A stretch of 64,000 nucleotides of DNA from CAWABB01 sp963701735. Lineage in GTDB: Bacteria; Bacteroidota; Ignavibacteria; UBA10030; UBA6906. A program made the translations under genes and the position numbers. Location: contig CAVPBI010000003.1 in NCBI GenBank assembly GCA_963701735.1, forward strand, positions 1 through 64,000, written 5' to 3'. The notes below the pieces were generated by a model. The model ran no database searches and was not told the DNA's origin. It worked only from the letters and a program-made list of their open reading frames with translations. Shown here piece after piece: positions 9,330-17,377 of the stretch; the stretch's first letter is position 1, and the number at the start of each line of letters is the position of its first letter.

Positions 9330-10584
9330 GTTCATCCACGAGATCTGCGAACATCCGCGAGAGCCTCGCCATGGCGCTCTCCGCCATCAAGGCGAGCAAG
9401 CTGCGCTCGGTCCTGACGCTGCTGGGCATCGCCGTCGGAGTCTTCTCCATCATCGCCGTGATGACGGCGATCGGCGTGCTTCGCAACTCCATCGAAGAGG
9501 GGATGACGCAGCTCGGCGCCAATACCTTCCAGATCCAGAAATTTCCCACCGAGTTCGAGGGCGGGCATGAAGCCAGGCACAGGCTGCGCAACCGCAAGGA
9601 CATCACGTACGAGCAGGCGAACACTCGTTCGCGAGAAGGCGACGCTCGCGGAGGCGGTGGGGCTGGAGGTGTGGCAATTTGGAAACCAGGTTGCCTGGAA
9701 GGGGGAGAAGACGAACCCGAACGTCCAGATCGCGGGCGAAAACCTGGACGGCCTCGTCACGAACGACTGGACCGTCGACGTCGGTCGCGGCCTGAATCAG
9801 CAGGACCTTGACCTTGCTGCGCCGGTAGCGGTGCTTGGCAAGGCGGTGGGCGACAAGCTCTTCCCTCCGAGCATGAACCCGGTCGGGGAGGATATCCGCG
9901 TGAGGGGTCAGGTCTTCAAAGTGATCGGCGTGTTCGCTTCGAAGGGGAGCGCGCTGGGCGGGAATGCCGACAGTTTTATCGCCATTCCGATCACGACCTT
10001 CTTCCAGCGCTTCGGGCGCGCCGACCGGAGCGTGAACATCATGGTGAAAGCGCGGAGCAGGGAAGTCTTTGACGATGCGCTGGAGCAGGCTCGCGCGATT
10101 CTCCGGGCAGCGCGCAACGTGCCGCCCGGTAACGAAGACGATTTCGCCTATTTCTCGAACGACTCGCTCATCACGCAGTTCAATGAATTCACCCTGTACG
10201 TCCGGATGGGCGTGCTGGTCGTCAGCTCGATCGCCCTCCTGGCCGCCGGGCGTGGGGATCATGAACATCATGCTGGTCTCCGTCACGGAACGGACGCGCG
10301 AGATCGGCATCCGGAAGGCCATCGGCGCACAGAAGGCCGATATCCTCCGCCAGTTCCTGATCGAGGCCGTGATCCTGTCCGAAATCGGCGGGCTCATCGG
10401 CATCCTCCTCGGCGTGCTCGGCGGGAACGTGGTGAGCCTCCTGATGGAAGTGCCTGCGATCTTCCCGTGGGACTGGGCGGCCATCGGCATCGCCGTCTGC
10501 TCGCTCGTGGGCATCCTGTTCGGCGTGTACCCGGCATGGAAGGCCTCGTCGCTCGACCCGATCGATGCTCTTCGGTACGAATGA
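9322..10584 (+). CDS. MacB-like ABC transporter permease 2 (three frame changes)
   Basis: Second FtsX/MacB-type permease, paralogous to the preceding gene; the pair probably forms a heterodimer on one ATPase dimer. Start is the ATG at 9322, overlapping the upstream stop. The N-terminal helix is KLRSVLTLLGIAVGVFSI, and the C-terminal signature is GVGIMNIMLVSVTERTREI, ending SSLDPIDALRYE. Frame changes as extra bases lie near 9349 (resumes IRESLAMALSAIKASK), near 9624 (resumes LVREKATLAEAVGLEV) and near 10247 (resumes GVGIMNIMLV). Corrected length is about 419 aa. An intrinsic terminator follows directly. Confidence 0.86.
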
Positions 10585-10613
10585 AGGCGGGAGAGTCCTC
10601 CCGCTTTCATTTC
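10585..10613 (+). terminator. Intrinsic terminator of the efflux operon
   Basis: Stem GCGGGAG / CTCCCGC (10587-10593 and 10598-10604) with a four-base loop AGTC is followed at once by the T-rich run TTTCATTT. It begins two bases after the TGA of permease 2, so it closes the TolC-HlyD-ABC operon. Confidence 0.8.
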
Positions 10614-10675
10614 GAACGCTCTTCTCCTATCTTCTCTCCTGGCCTGAGATCCCGGTCCACCAACATCCAATCGGC

Positions 10676-12337
10676 ATGAGCATCTCTCTGCGCATTCGCG
10701 CTGCCTTCCTCCGCACCGTAACGCCTCTCCTGTCATCAGGCGTGTTGACTGCGGCCGTTGTGCTGGCGGTGCCCGGCGCTTCGCTCTTGCCCGGGGCTCT
10801 ACCCGCCGCCTCCGCCCAGACCACACCCGGCTCCCAGCAGAGCCAGGACAGCCCGGTCTTCAAGGCCAAGAAGCCGACGTCGCTCCCGCCTCTGGTGCGG
10901 CCTGCCGATCCCGTGTACGAAACCCTCCAGACATTCCTCCTGGCGCGTCGGGCCGCGGCCGGAGACGCCCCTGCACAGCATGAGCTCGGCATCCGGTATC
11001 TGCTCGGGATGGGGGTGCAGGCCGACACGGCTCTTGCGGCGCACTGGATCGGGAAGGCGGCGGAAGGGAGCGTCGTGCCCGCGCGATTCAATCTCGCCAT
11101 CCTGCAGTACAACGGATGGGGGACGAAATGGGACCCGTTCGGCTCGTTCAAGAGCCTGTCGTGGTGCTCCGAGCGGAACATGGAGGAGGCGGACTTCTTC
11201 CTGGGGCTCTTCTATGTCGAAGGGTACGTCGTCCCCGTCGATCTTCCCCGGGCGCTGGAGCTCATGGGGCGTGCGGCAGACAAGGGGTTCAAGCCCGCGG
11301 TTGAGGTTCTTCCGAAGCTGAAGGAGTACATGCAGCAGGTGGCTGCGGCGGCGAATCCGGATTCCGCGGCGGCGGCATCGGCAACCGCGTCGGCGTCGGG
11401 CACCGCATCCTCATCCACGTCGCTCTCCCCGGTGTTTCTTGAGTTCGACCCTGACACGACCTCCGCACCAAGTCTTGGCTCGATCCTTCAGTCCGCGCTG
11501 GAGGGCGGCAATTCGTCCCTGAAGGAGGCGCTCGGGCTCACGAAGCTGACCGACGCCAATGCGAAGCTGGATTCGGCGGCGGAGGCGCGCGTTCGTGCCG
11601 CGGCAGATGCCGGGAGTCCGGAAGCGCTGACGTTCCTCGGCAGGGCCGCCGAGCTTGGACGCGGAACCGAGCGCGACCTTGTGCGCGCCGCCGCATTCTA
11701 CCTGAGGGCCACCCGGATGGAATCGCCCCAGGCCCCGCGGCACCTCTTCGGTGTCCTCGGACTTCCGGAGTTCGTCACGGCGCTGAAGGAGAAGGCTGGG
11801 GCGGACGACCCCGAGGCGTTGTATGCGTGGGGGACCGCGACCGGGCTCGGGTTCGACGGGCAGCTTGCCATGGCCGGCGCTGTGGTCACGCCGATGCAGG
11901 CGAAGGGTTTCCTGTCCACCGCGACAAAAGCCGGCTACGCGCCGGCGATGATCGAGCTCGGGCTCGGAGAGCTGGCCGGCCGGTGGGGCCCCGCGCGTCC
12001 GTCGGAGGCCTACACACTCTGGGAGCGTGCCGCCGCTACAGGAAACTTCGAGGCGATGGTTCGACTCGCTATCCTGGACGTGCGCGGGGCGGACACGACG
12101 CTCTTCCCGGCTGCTGTCGGCATCCTGCGCCAGGGGATCGATCGCGGCTCGGTACTCGCGGACGTGGGGCTGGGGTTCTGCTACGAGACGGGGAGAGGCG
12201 TGCCTGTGATGCCGGCTGAAGCGGCGAGGCTGTATCGGGACGCCGCACGACGGGGGAGTTCAGATGCCCAGAGGGCGCTGCACAGGCTGCACGACAGGAT
12301 CCGGCCCGAGGATCCCGCGTTCGTCATCCCTGACTGA
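10676..12337 (+). CDS. Exported Sel1-like (SLR/TPR) repeat protein
   Basis: A 553-aa protein starting at the ATG at 10676. A long hydrophobic segment (residues ~17-45, LLSSGVLTAAVVLAVPGASL) looks like a signal peptide ending near ASAQ. The rest consists of Sel1-like helical repeats with the A-x(6)-LG-x(2)-Y-x-x-G pattern: HELGIRYLLGMGVQADTALA, RFNLAILQYNGWG, FFLGLFYVEGYVVPVDLPRA and VGLGFCYETGRGVPVMPAEA. A low-complexity Ala/Ser linker (AAAASATASASGTASSST) splits two repeat blocks. Such proteins act as periplasmic scaffolds or regulators; no enzymatic motif is visible. It stands alone between the efflux terminator and the convergent kinase gene. Confidence 0.8.
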   Translation: MSISLRIRAAFLRTVTPLLSSGVLTAAVVLAVPGASLLPGALPAASAQTTPGSQQSQDSPVFKAKKPTSLPPLVRPADPVYETLQTFLLARRAAAGDAPAQHELGIRYLLGMGVQADTALAAHWIGKAAEGSVVPARFNLAILQYNGWGTKWDPFGSFKSLSWCSERNMEEADFFLGLFYVEGYVVPVDLPRALELMGRAADKGFKPAVEVLPKLKEYMQQVAAAANPDSAAAASATASASGTASSSTSLSPVFLEFDPDTTSAPSLGSILQSALEGGNSSLKEALGLTKLTDANAKLDSAAEARVRAAADAGSPEALTFLGRAAELGRGTERDLVRAAAFYLRATRMESPQAPRHLFGVLGLPEFVTALKEKAGADDPEALYAWGTATGLGFDGQLAMAGAVVTPMQAKGFLSTATKAGYAPAMIELGLGELAGRWGPARPSEAYTLWERAAATGNFEAMVRLAILDVRGADTTLFPAAVGILRQGIDRGSVLADVGLGFCYETGRGVPVMPAEAARLYRDAARRGSSDAQRALHRLHDRIRPEDPAFVIPD

Positions 12338-12604
12338 CCCTCCCCGCCTCTGCCCGGGAAGTGTCCCCCTGGCAGGTGCGGTTCCGCCTCATCCACCCGG
12401 GGATGACAGCTGTTCCCTTCGCTGGCATGGTCTTGCCTGATTCAGCCCGGTCGGCCCGGACAACCCCCCGCTTTCGACCATCCCTCATATTCAGACAACC
12501 CTCTACACTGCAACAATCTTCTACACTCCAGGGACCCCTCACATTCTAGGACATTCCGGGTTTCGCAATCTCACCTGAGCTTTCGCTGGCCCACGCGGGG
12601 CACG

Positions 12605-14255
12605 TCACGTGGCCGGGAACACCACAATGAACTGCTGCTCCCTTCAGTCGATTCACCGTGATCTGCCCCCGAAGCTGATCGGTGAGCGTCCGCACGAGCT
12701 TCATCCCAAGGGACGGGGAATTCATGATGTCCACGTCCGGGGAAATTCCCACACCGTCGTCGCTCACGGAGAACCTGATCAGTCCGCCTTCCTCCGGGTG
12801 GAGCATGACCGTGATCGCTCCCTGCGTCCTCCCCCTGAACCCGTGCTTCAGGCAGTTGGTCAGAAGCTCGTTGATGATCATCCCGCACGGTATGGCGCGA
12901 TCGATCTCGAGGATCACCGGCTCGACGTCCAGCCGGAGCTCGATGCTTCGCGCCTGTACGCTGTAGGTCCGGAAGAGCTGCGCGGTGAGATCCTTGATGT
13001 ACTGGCTGAAGTCGATCTTCGCGAGGTCGCCCGAGCTGTAGAGCTGCTCATGGATGATGGCCATGGAGCGCACGCGGTTCTGGCTGTCCCGCAGCGCCTC
13101 GCCGGCGTTCTCGGGGGTGATGTGATCCGACTGCAGGCTCAGGAGGCTGGAGATGATCTGAAGGTTGTTCTTCACCCGGTGGTGAATCTCCTTCAGGAGC
13201 GCCTCCTTCTCGTGCAGCGAGGCTTTGAGCTGCTGCTCGGCCTGCGTTCGCGTCGTGATGTCCTCGAGGAATACGGAGAGTCCGCGCCGCGTGGGGTACG
13301 TGCGGATCTCGACCACGGCCTTCGCGCCGCCGAGCGAGTACTCGGTGAGGAAGCTCTGCGGCCCGCGGCTCTGGATGACCCGCGCAAGGATCTCGTCCGC
13401 CCGGTTCCCCAGGAGCTCGGGGAACACTTCGGTCAGCGGTCGTCCGATCGCGTCCCTCGCGGTCACTCCCGTCAGATATTCCGACGCCTTGTTCCAGTGC
13501 GTGATGGTCAGGTCGTTGTCCATCGCGAAGAAGACGTCCGTGATGCTCTCCGCCAGTTCGCGATAGCTCTCCTCGCTCTCCCGCAGCCGCTCCTCGGTCT
13601 TCTTGCGGGCCGTCATGTCGCGGATGACGGTCATGGTCAGCTCGCGCCCCTGGATGGGGATGGGCCGCGTGCGCACCTCCACGGGGAAGACGGTTGCGTC
13701 TCTCGCCCGCGCGCGCTGCTCATAGGCGGCGATCGCTGCGGCGTGGGTGTCGGTGTTCTCGATCTGGCGGGATTCGGGGCGAATGAACGATGCGAGCGGC
13801 TTGCCGCGGAGCTCCTCGACCTCGTAGCCGAGCATGGAGGCGAAGGGACGGTTGGCCTCGACGATCGTTCCATGGTCGCTGACGACGATCCCTTCGAACG
13901 TGGAGTCGAGGAGGCGCTGGAGCCGCTCTGCGCTTCCGGTGTCGTGCCTGCGGGATGAGCCTGCGCCATCCGGCCCCCCATGAACGCGCCGTATGCCCAT
14001 GAGGCCCGCGGCGAGAACCACGGCGAGCGTCGAAAGCGACACGGCGGGGAGGAGGATGATCGGGATGAAGCCGGACTCGCCTTCGGCGATGCCCAGGGCG
14101 ATGAGGAGGAGGAAGATGCCTGACGCGCCCAGGAGCACGGCCGCGACTATCCAGGCGGCGGTGTGGGAGAGCCGGAGAGAAAAATACGCCGAGGCCCCGG
14201 CCGCGGCGAGGAGGATGATGGCAGACGCAAGTTGAAGGGCAGCGTTGCTGTCCAT
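12605..14255 (-). CDS. Membrane sensor histidine kinase, PAS-PAS-HisKA_2 (one frame change near its end)
   Basis: Sensor kinase of the HisKA_2 type. About three N-terminal membrane helices (residues ~5-90) are followed by two PAS domains (LDSTFEGIVVSDHGTIVEAN and ITDVFFAMDNDLTITHWNKA). The phosphoacceptor is in LLKEIHHRVKNNLQIISSLL, and the ATPase domain has NELLTNCLKHGF and VSDDGVGIS. The ATG at 14255 lies two bases after the stop of the upstream Rossmann protein, so the two are coupled. Near 12633 an extra base diverts the frame; without it the protein ends RLKGAAFIVVFPAT then TGA at 12605-12607, which is a textbook GHKL ending (about 549 aa). No response regulator is adjacent. Confidence 0.85.
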
Positions 14256-14257
14256 CC

Positions 14258-15973
14258 TCAGGCCTTCATTCGCCGACCCTTCTCCTCGAACGTGAAGATC
14301 CACCCGCAGATCTTGCCGGGGTCGATCTCCATGAGATTGTTCCAGTACTCGCGGTTGAACATCGTCCGTGAGCTGGTTTCTCCGTCAGGGAGGTTCTCCA
14401 CTTCGTTGATAAGCTGCCCGACGCGGCGCTTCCAGAGGGCCATGTTCTTGGTACGGAGGTCGACCCATCCGTCGTGCGCCCACCGGTCGACGTTCTGGCT
14501 GGTCACGGGGAGCTCTTCATCGCCGCGGAAGGGCGGGATCTTCACGGTCTCGCCCCGCACGAGCGACTTGCCGTCGGGGAGGAGGATCGGGATGCCGATC
14601 GAGATGATGTGCGAGCGGACGTCGGCGTCGGCCTGGATCAGCTCCAGCAGGCGGCGTGACATCACCGCGGATTCCGTGCGGCCCACGGTGCGAAGGTCGC
14701 CGAAGCAGAGCTTCAGGAGGTACGCTTCATACAGCAGCTTGGAGAGCCGCGGCGGCCCGAGCATTTCGAACGCGACCGAATCGATGCCGTGCTCCCGCTC
14801 GAGGGTCTTCATGCGGTCGAGCGCCCCGGTGAACATGAACCCCGCCCGATAGGTCGGGGCAAGCGTCGCGTTGTCGAGCGCGTTGATGATGTCGTGCCCG
14901 GTATTCCCCGCCTTGATTTCGAACACCGTGCTTTCGGCGATCTCCTCCGGCGTCACGAACTCCATCTGCCCGGGCGTCGAGATGGCTTCGAACTCGCCGC
15001 GCGAGAAACATCCGTTCTCGCCCGTGTCGATGAACACCGATCGGAGCGTTCCCCCCTTCGGTGTCGCGGCCTCCGGCATGTGGGCCTTGAACATCTTCTT
15101 GATCGGTATCGCGTTCTCCACCGGGCAGTCGACGAGCGGGATGGGAGTCCCGCGCTTCCGGATCTCGCCGAAACCGATTCCCTTCCATGCGATGGCTGCC
15201 GTCGGCTTGATCTCTTTTGTGATCGGTGCGTCCGGGGTGCGACCCATCAGGAAGAGCAGCATCGTGTGCGCGCCGGCCACGGCCGATTTCGACAGCAGCA
15301 CCCTCGACGGGCGTTCCTCGCTGTGGGTGTACGGGATGTTCAATCCCATGCCGCCCGTGCCGCTGGTCCCGATCTTCACGTAGATCTGCGTCCCGGCCTC
15401 CTGCATCGATCTGTACATCAGCTGCACGTGCCTGATCAGCTGTGGAACGTAGAGCGTGCAGAGAAGGCGTTCGGTCTGTTCGACGAGGGCCTCGATGTCC
15501 TTCGCACCTTTGCCCCGGACCGCCCGCAGCTGCCGGATGAGGTCCCGCGAACTCTGGAAGATGTCCTGGTACGCGATGGCCGTCGCGGAGTTCACGCAGT
15601 CGACGACGATCTCCGGCTTGTAGCGGTGCATGAGCCGGTACAGGGAGGAACGGTGAAGGAGGGGGCGGGAGAACTCCTCTACCATGTCCTCGATCAACAT
15701 GGCGCGATGCTCGGCGTTGGCGAGGATCTTCGCTCGCGGGAGGTCCTTCAACGATTCGCGGACGAAAATGTTGCCCCACCACGGGACGAAGAAGTTCTTC
15801 CCCGCGGACGGATAGTCGCGCCGCAGATCTGCCACGGCTTCCTCGGCTTCGGCGCGGGTCAGGGACGTGACGATCATGCGCCGGGGCGCGTCTTCCATGA
15901 ATTTGCGGCAGATCGCGGAGCCGACGAGCCCCCATCCGCCGATGACGAGTACGGTCTTCCCCTTAATGTCCAT
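14258..15973 (-). CDS. Large NAD(P)-binding Rossmann-fold protein (SDR/epimerase-like), function unknown
   Basis: An intact 571-aa protein. The N-terminus is a dinucleotide-binding beta-alpha-beta (KGKTVLVIGGWGLVGSAICR, residues ~4-23) of the SDR/epimerase type. The remainder is unusual: IVVDCVNSATAIAYQDIFQ resembles the substrate side of an SDR fold, and YVKIGTSGTGGMGLNIPYTH is a glycine-rich segment. Long alpha/beta stretches follow with no motif I can name. It is roughly twice the usual SDR length, so the C-terminal half is probably a separate domain. It is first in a two-gene operon with a sensor kinase and has a promoter overlapped by a dyad. The reaction is unknown; saccharopine-dehydrogenase-like or SDR chemistry are the alternatives. 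Confidence 0.75.
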   Translation of the reverse strand: MDIKGKTVLVIGGWGLVGSAICRKFMEDAPRRMIVTSLTRAEAEEAVADLRRDYPSAGKNFFVPWWGNIFVRESLKDLPRAKILANAEHRAMLIEDMVEEFSRPLLHRSSLYRLMHRYKPEIVVDCVNSATAIAYQDIFQSSRDLIRQLRAVRGKGAKDIEALVEQTERLLCTLYVPQLIRHVQLMYRSMQEAGTQIYVKIGTSGTGGMGLNIPYTHSEERPSRVLLSKSAVAGAHTMLLFLMGRTPDAPITKEIKPTAAIAWKGIGFGEIRKRGTPIPLVDCPVENAIPIKKMFKAHMPEAATPKGGTLRSVFIDTGENGCFSRGEFEAISTPGQMEFVTPEEIAESTVFEIKAGNTGHDIINALDNATLAPTYRAGFMFTGALDRMKTLEREHGIDSVAFEMLGPPRLSKLLYEAYLLKLCFGDLRTVGRTESAVMSRRLLELIQADADVRSHIISIGIPILLPDGKSLVRGETVKIPPFRGDEELPVTSQNVDRWAHDGWVDLRTKNMALWKRRVGQLINEVENLPDGETSSRTMFNREYWNNLMEIDPGKICGWIFTFEEKGRRMKA

Positions 15974-16014
15974 GCTGGTTTGTCTGGAAGGTTCTCGGAA
16001 TGGGTGTGCCGCTC

Positions 16015-16032
16015 ACATTGTGCCGACAATGT
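16015..16032. promoter_or_regulatory. Operator-like dyad ACATTGT-GCCG-ACAATGT
   Basis: A perfect 7-bp inverted repeat with a four-base spacer sits across the downstream edge of the -10 box of the minus-strand promoter at 16028-16056, about 42 bases before the start of the Rossmann-fold gene. The position is right for a repressor. It is too short and AT-balanced to be a terminator, and a stronger hairpin lies next to it. Confidence 0.5.
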
Positions 16033-16056
16033 ACGGGAAGGCCACGGCAAAGGCAA
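16028..16056 (-). promoter_or_regulatory. Promoter of the Rossmann protein-kinase operon, TTGCCT-N17-TACATT
   Basis: On the minus strand TTGCCT (16056-16051) and TACATT (16033-16028) are separated by exactly 17 bases, with CG preceding the -10 box as in most other promoters called here. The predicted start point is ~50 bases upstream of the ATG at 15973. Confidence 0.5.
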
Positions 16057-16065
16057 GAAAACGCG

Positions 16066-16099
16066 CCGCCCCGTCCGGCCGGATGGCCGAACGGGGCGG
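16066..16099 (-). terminator. Intrinsic terminator of the lipoprotein gene
   Basis: A long GC-rich hairpin: outer stem CCGCCCCGT / ACGGGGCGG, one mismatch, inner stem CGGCC / GGCCG, loop GGAT. In minus-strand direction it follows the lipoprotein stop (16144) by ~45 bases and is followed by a short T-rich run (CGCGTTTTCTTG). Confidence 0.75.
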
Positions 16100-16143
16100 T
16101 CGACACTGGGATGACGCGCGGGCGACTGGCGTCGCGCGGACGA

Positions 16144-17166
16144 CTATTTGAACTTGACCGAGCCGATGACCTTGTCGTACGCAGCCAGGTACTCGGTCCG
16201 CTGCGGCTTGTACCAGTCCATCGTGGTGCGGAACACCTTGTCGTCCTTCACGACAAAGTAGAACCGCCGCTCGACGTCCTTGGTCGCGGAGTAGGTGAGC
16301 GTGGTCGCAGGCTGTCCACCCACGGTGGCCTTGCCCTGCACCGCGCCCGCGAACTTGCCCTTGTTCTGCTCGACGACCTTGTCCAGCGTCTGGCCCTTCG
16401 CGCCGAACACGTCGAACCGGATCGAGCAATCCTGCCTGACGCCCCGGAGCGCGAGCACCAGATCGTTGCTCCCCTTGGGAGCAGCGACGAAGTTGAAGTT
16501 GTCGGGGTACTCGAACGTGAACAGCTTCGCGTCGTACGGGGTCATGGTCGCCGATGGCAGCGTCTCGATCCGCGCCTGCGACGACCGGTTTCGGGAACTC
16601 GAAGGACGCAAGGGACGCGTCGAAGACGAGCTTCTGTATCGCGTACTGGTCGTTGATGCCGCCGAAGTCCATCTCGTACAGCAGGCTGTCCGCGTTAATG
16701 AAGACGCGGTCCGTGTACGCGATCGTCCCTTTGCCGAAGTTGGCGGTCGACGAGACGCGGACTGCCGGCTTGTCCTTGACGGTGATGGCTTCCTGCTGAC
16801 CGAGGACGACGTTGGCTGCGGCGAGCTCTTCCAGGATCTTCTTCGTTTCCGCGTTGGGGTCCGCAGTCTTGATGACCTCGACGCCGATCAGCGCGCCGTC
16901 TGGATACGGTCCGGTGGGGTCCAGGAATCGCTTTGCCGCCTCCTGTACACTCCAGAACCGCGCCCTGCGGCCGGCTTCCACGTCCGCGACCCAGCCTTTG
17001 GGTAGGAAATGTTGTAGCCAAGCACGGGGTCGTGGTATATCTCCATCTCGCCGACGGCCACCGGCACGATCTCCTTCTTCCCTCCGCACCCGGAGACGGT
17101 CAGCATGATGGCGACGATCACCATCAGCCCGCCGAGCACCACGGAGAAGAGACGCATGGTCTTCAT
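16144..17166 (-). CDS. Lipoprotein of unknown function (two frame changes)
   Basis: An exported lipoprotein with lipobox LTVSGC after a hydrophobic leader (LFSVVLGGLMVIVAIMLTVS). I prefer the ATG at 17166 over the one at 17172 because GAGGG lies seven bases before it. The first segment ends in EIYHDPVLGYNISYP; a base is missing near 17018 (CCC for CCCC), and the frame resumes KGWVADVEAGRR. Near 16583 an extra base is present and the frame resumes SQARIETLPSATMTPYDAK. It ends YDKVIGSVKFK, giving about 340 aa. The two halves each resemble a PsbP-like or DUF1795-type fold (xISYPKGW; YSATKDVERRFYFVVKD), which I offer only as a suggestion. It has its own promoter and terminator, so it is monocistronic. 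Confidence 0.7.
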
Positions 17167-17265
17167 TGACATTCCCTCGAGTTGTGTATTGAGAAGTGTG
17201 TGTGTCGATGACGGTGGAGTGAAGGCCGACCCTCCGGGTCGGGGGATAACAGCGATGCCGCGGGG

Positions 17266-17296
17266 TAGATATACGAAAAAAAAAGCGCCGGGTCAA
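17266..17296 (-). promoter_or_regulatory. Promoter of the lipoprotein gene, TTGACC-N17-TATATC
   Basis: Minus strand: TTGACC (17296-17291), 17-base spacer containing a run of nine T, then TATATCTA (17273-17266). The leader would be about 95 bases to the ATG at 17166. Confidence 0.6.
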
Positions 17297-17338
17297 CCAG
17301 AGTGCGACCCGCGCCACGCTGGCGGTGCGGCCCCGGAA

Positions 17339-17369
17339 TTGAATGTTCAGCGCGTCTTCCGTATGTTTG
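17339..17369 (+). promoter_or_regulatory. Promoter of the DUF5916 gene, TTGAAT-N17-TATGTTTG
   Basis: TTGAAT at 17339-17344 and a perfect TAnnTTTG box (TATGTTTG, 17362-17369), spacer 17. The in-frame ATG at 17363 falls inside the -10 box, so translation must begin at the ATG at 17378, again with almost no leader. Confidence 0.6.
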
Positions 17370-17377
17370 GCGTTGAT

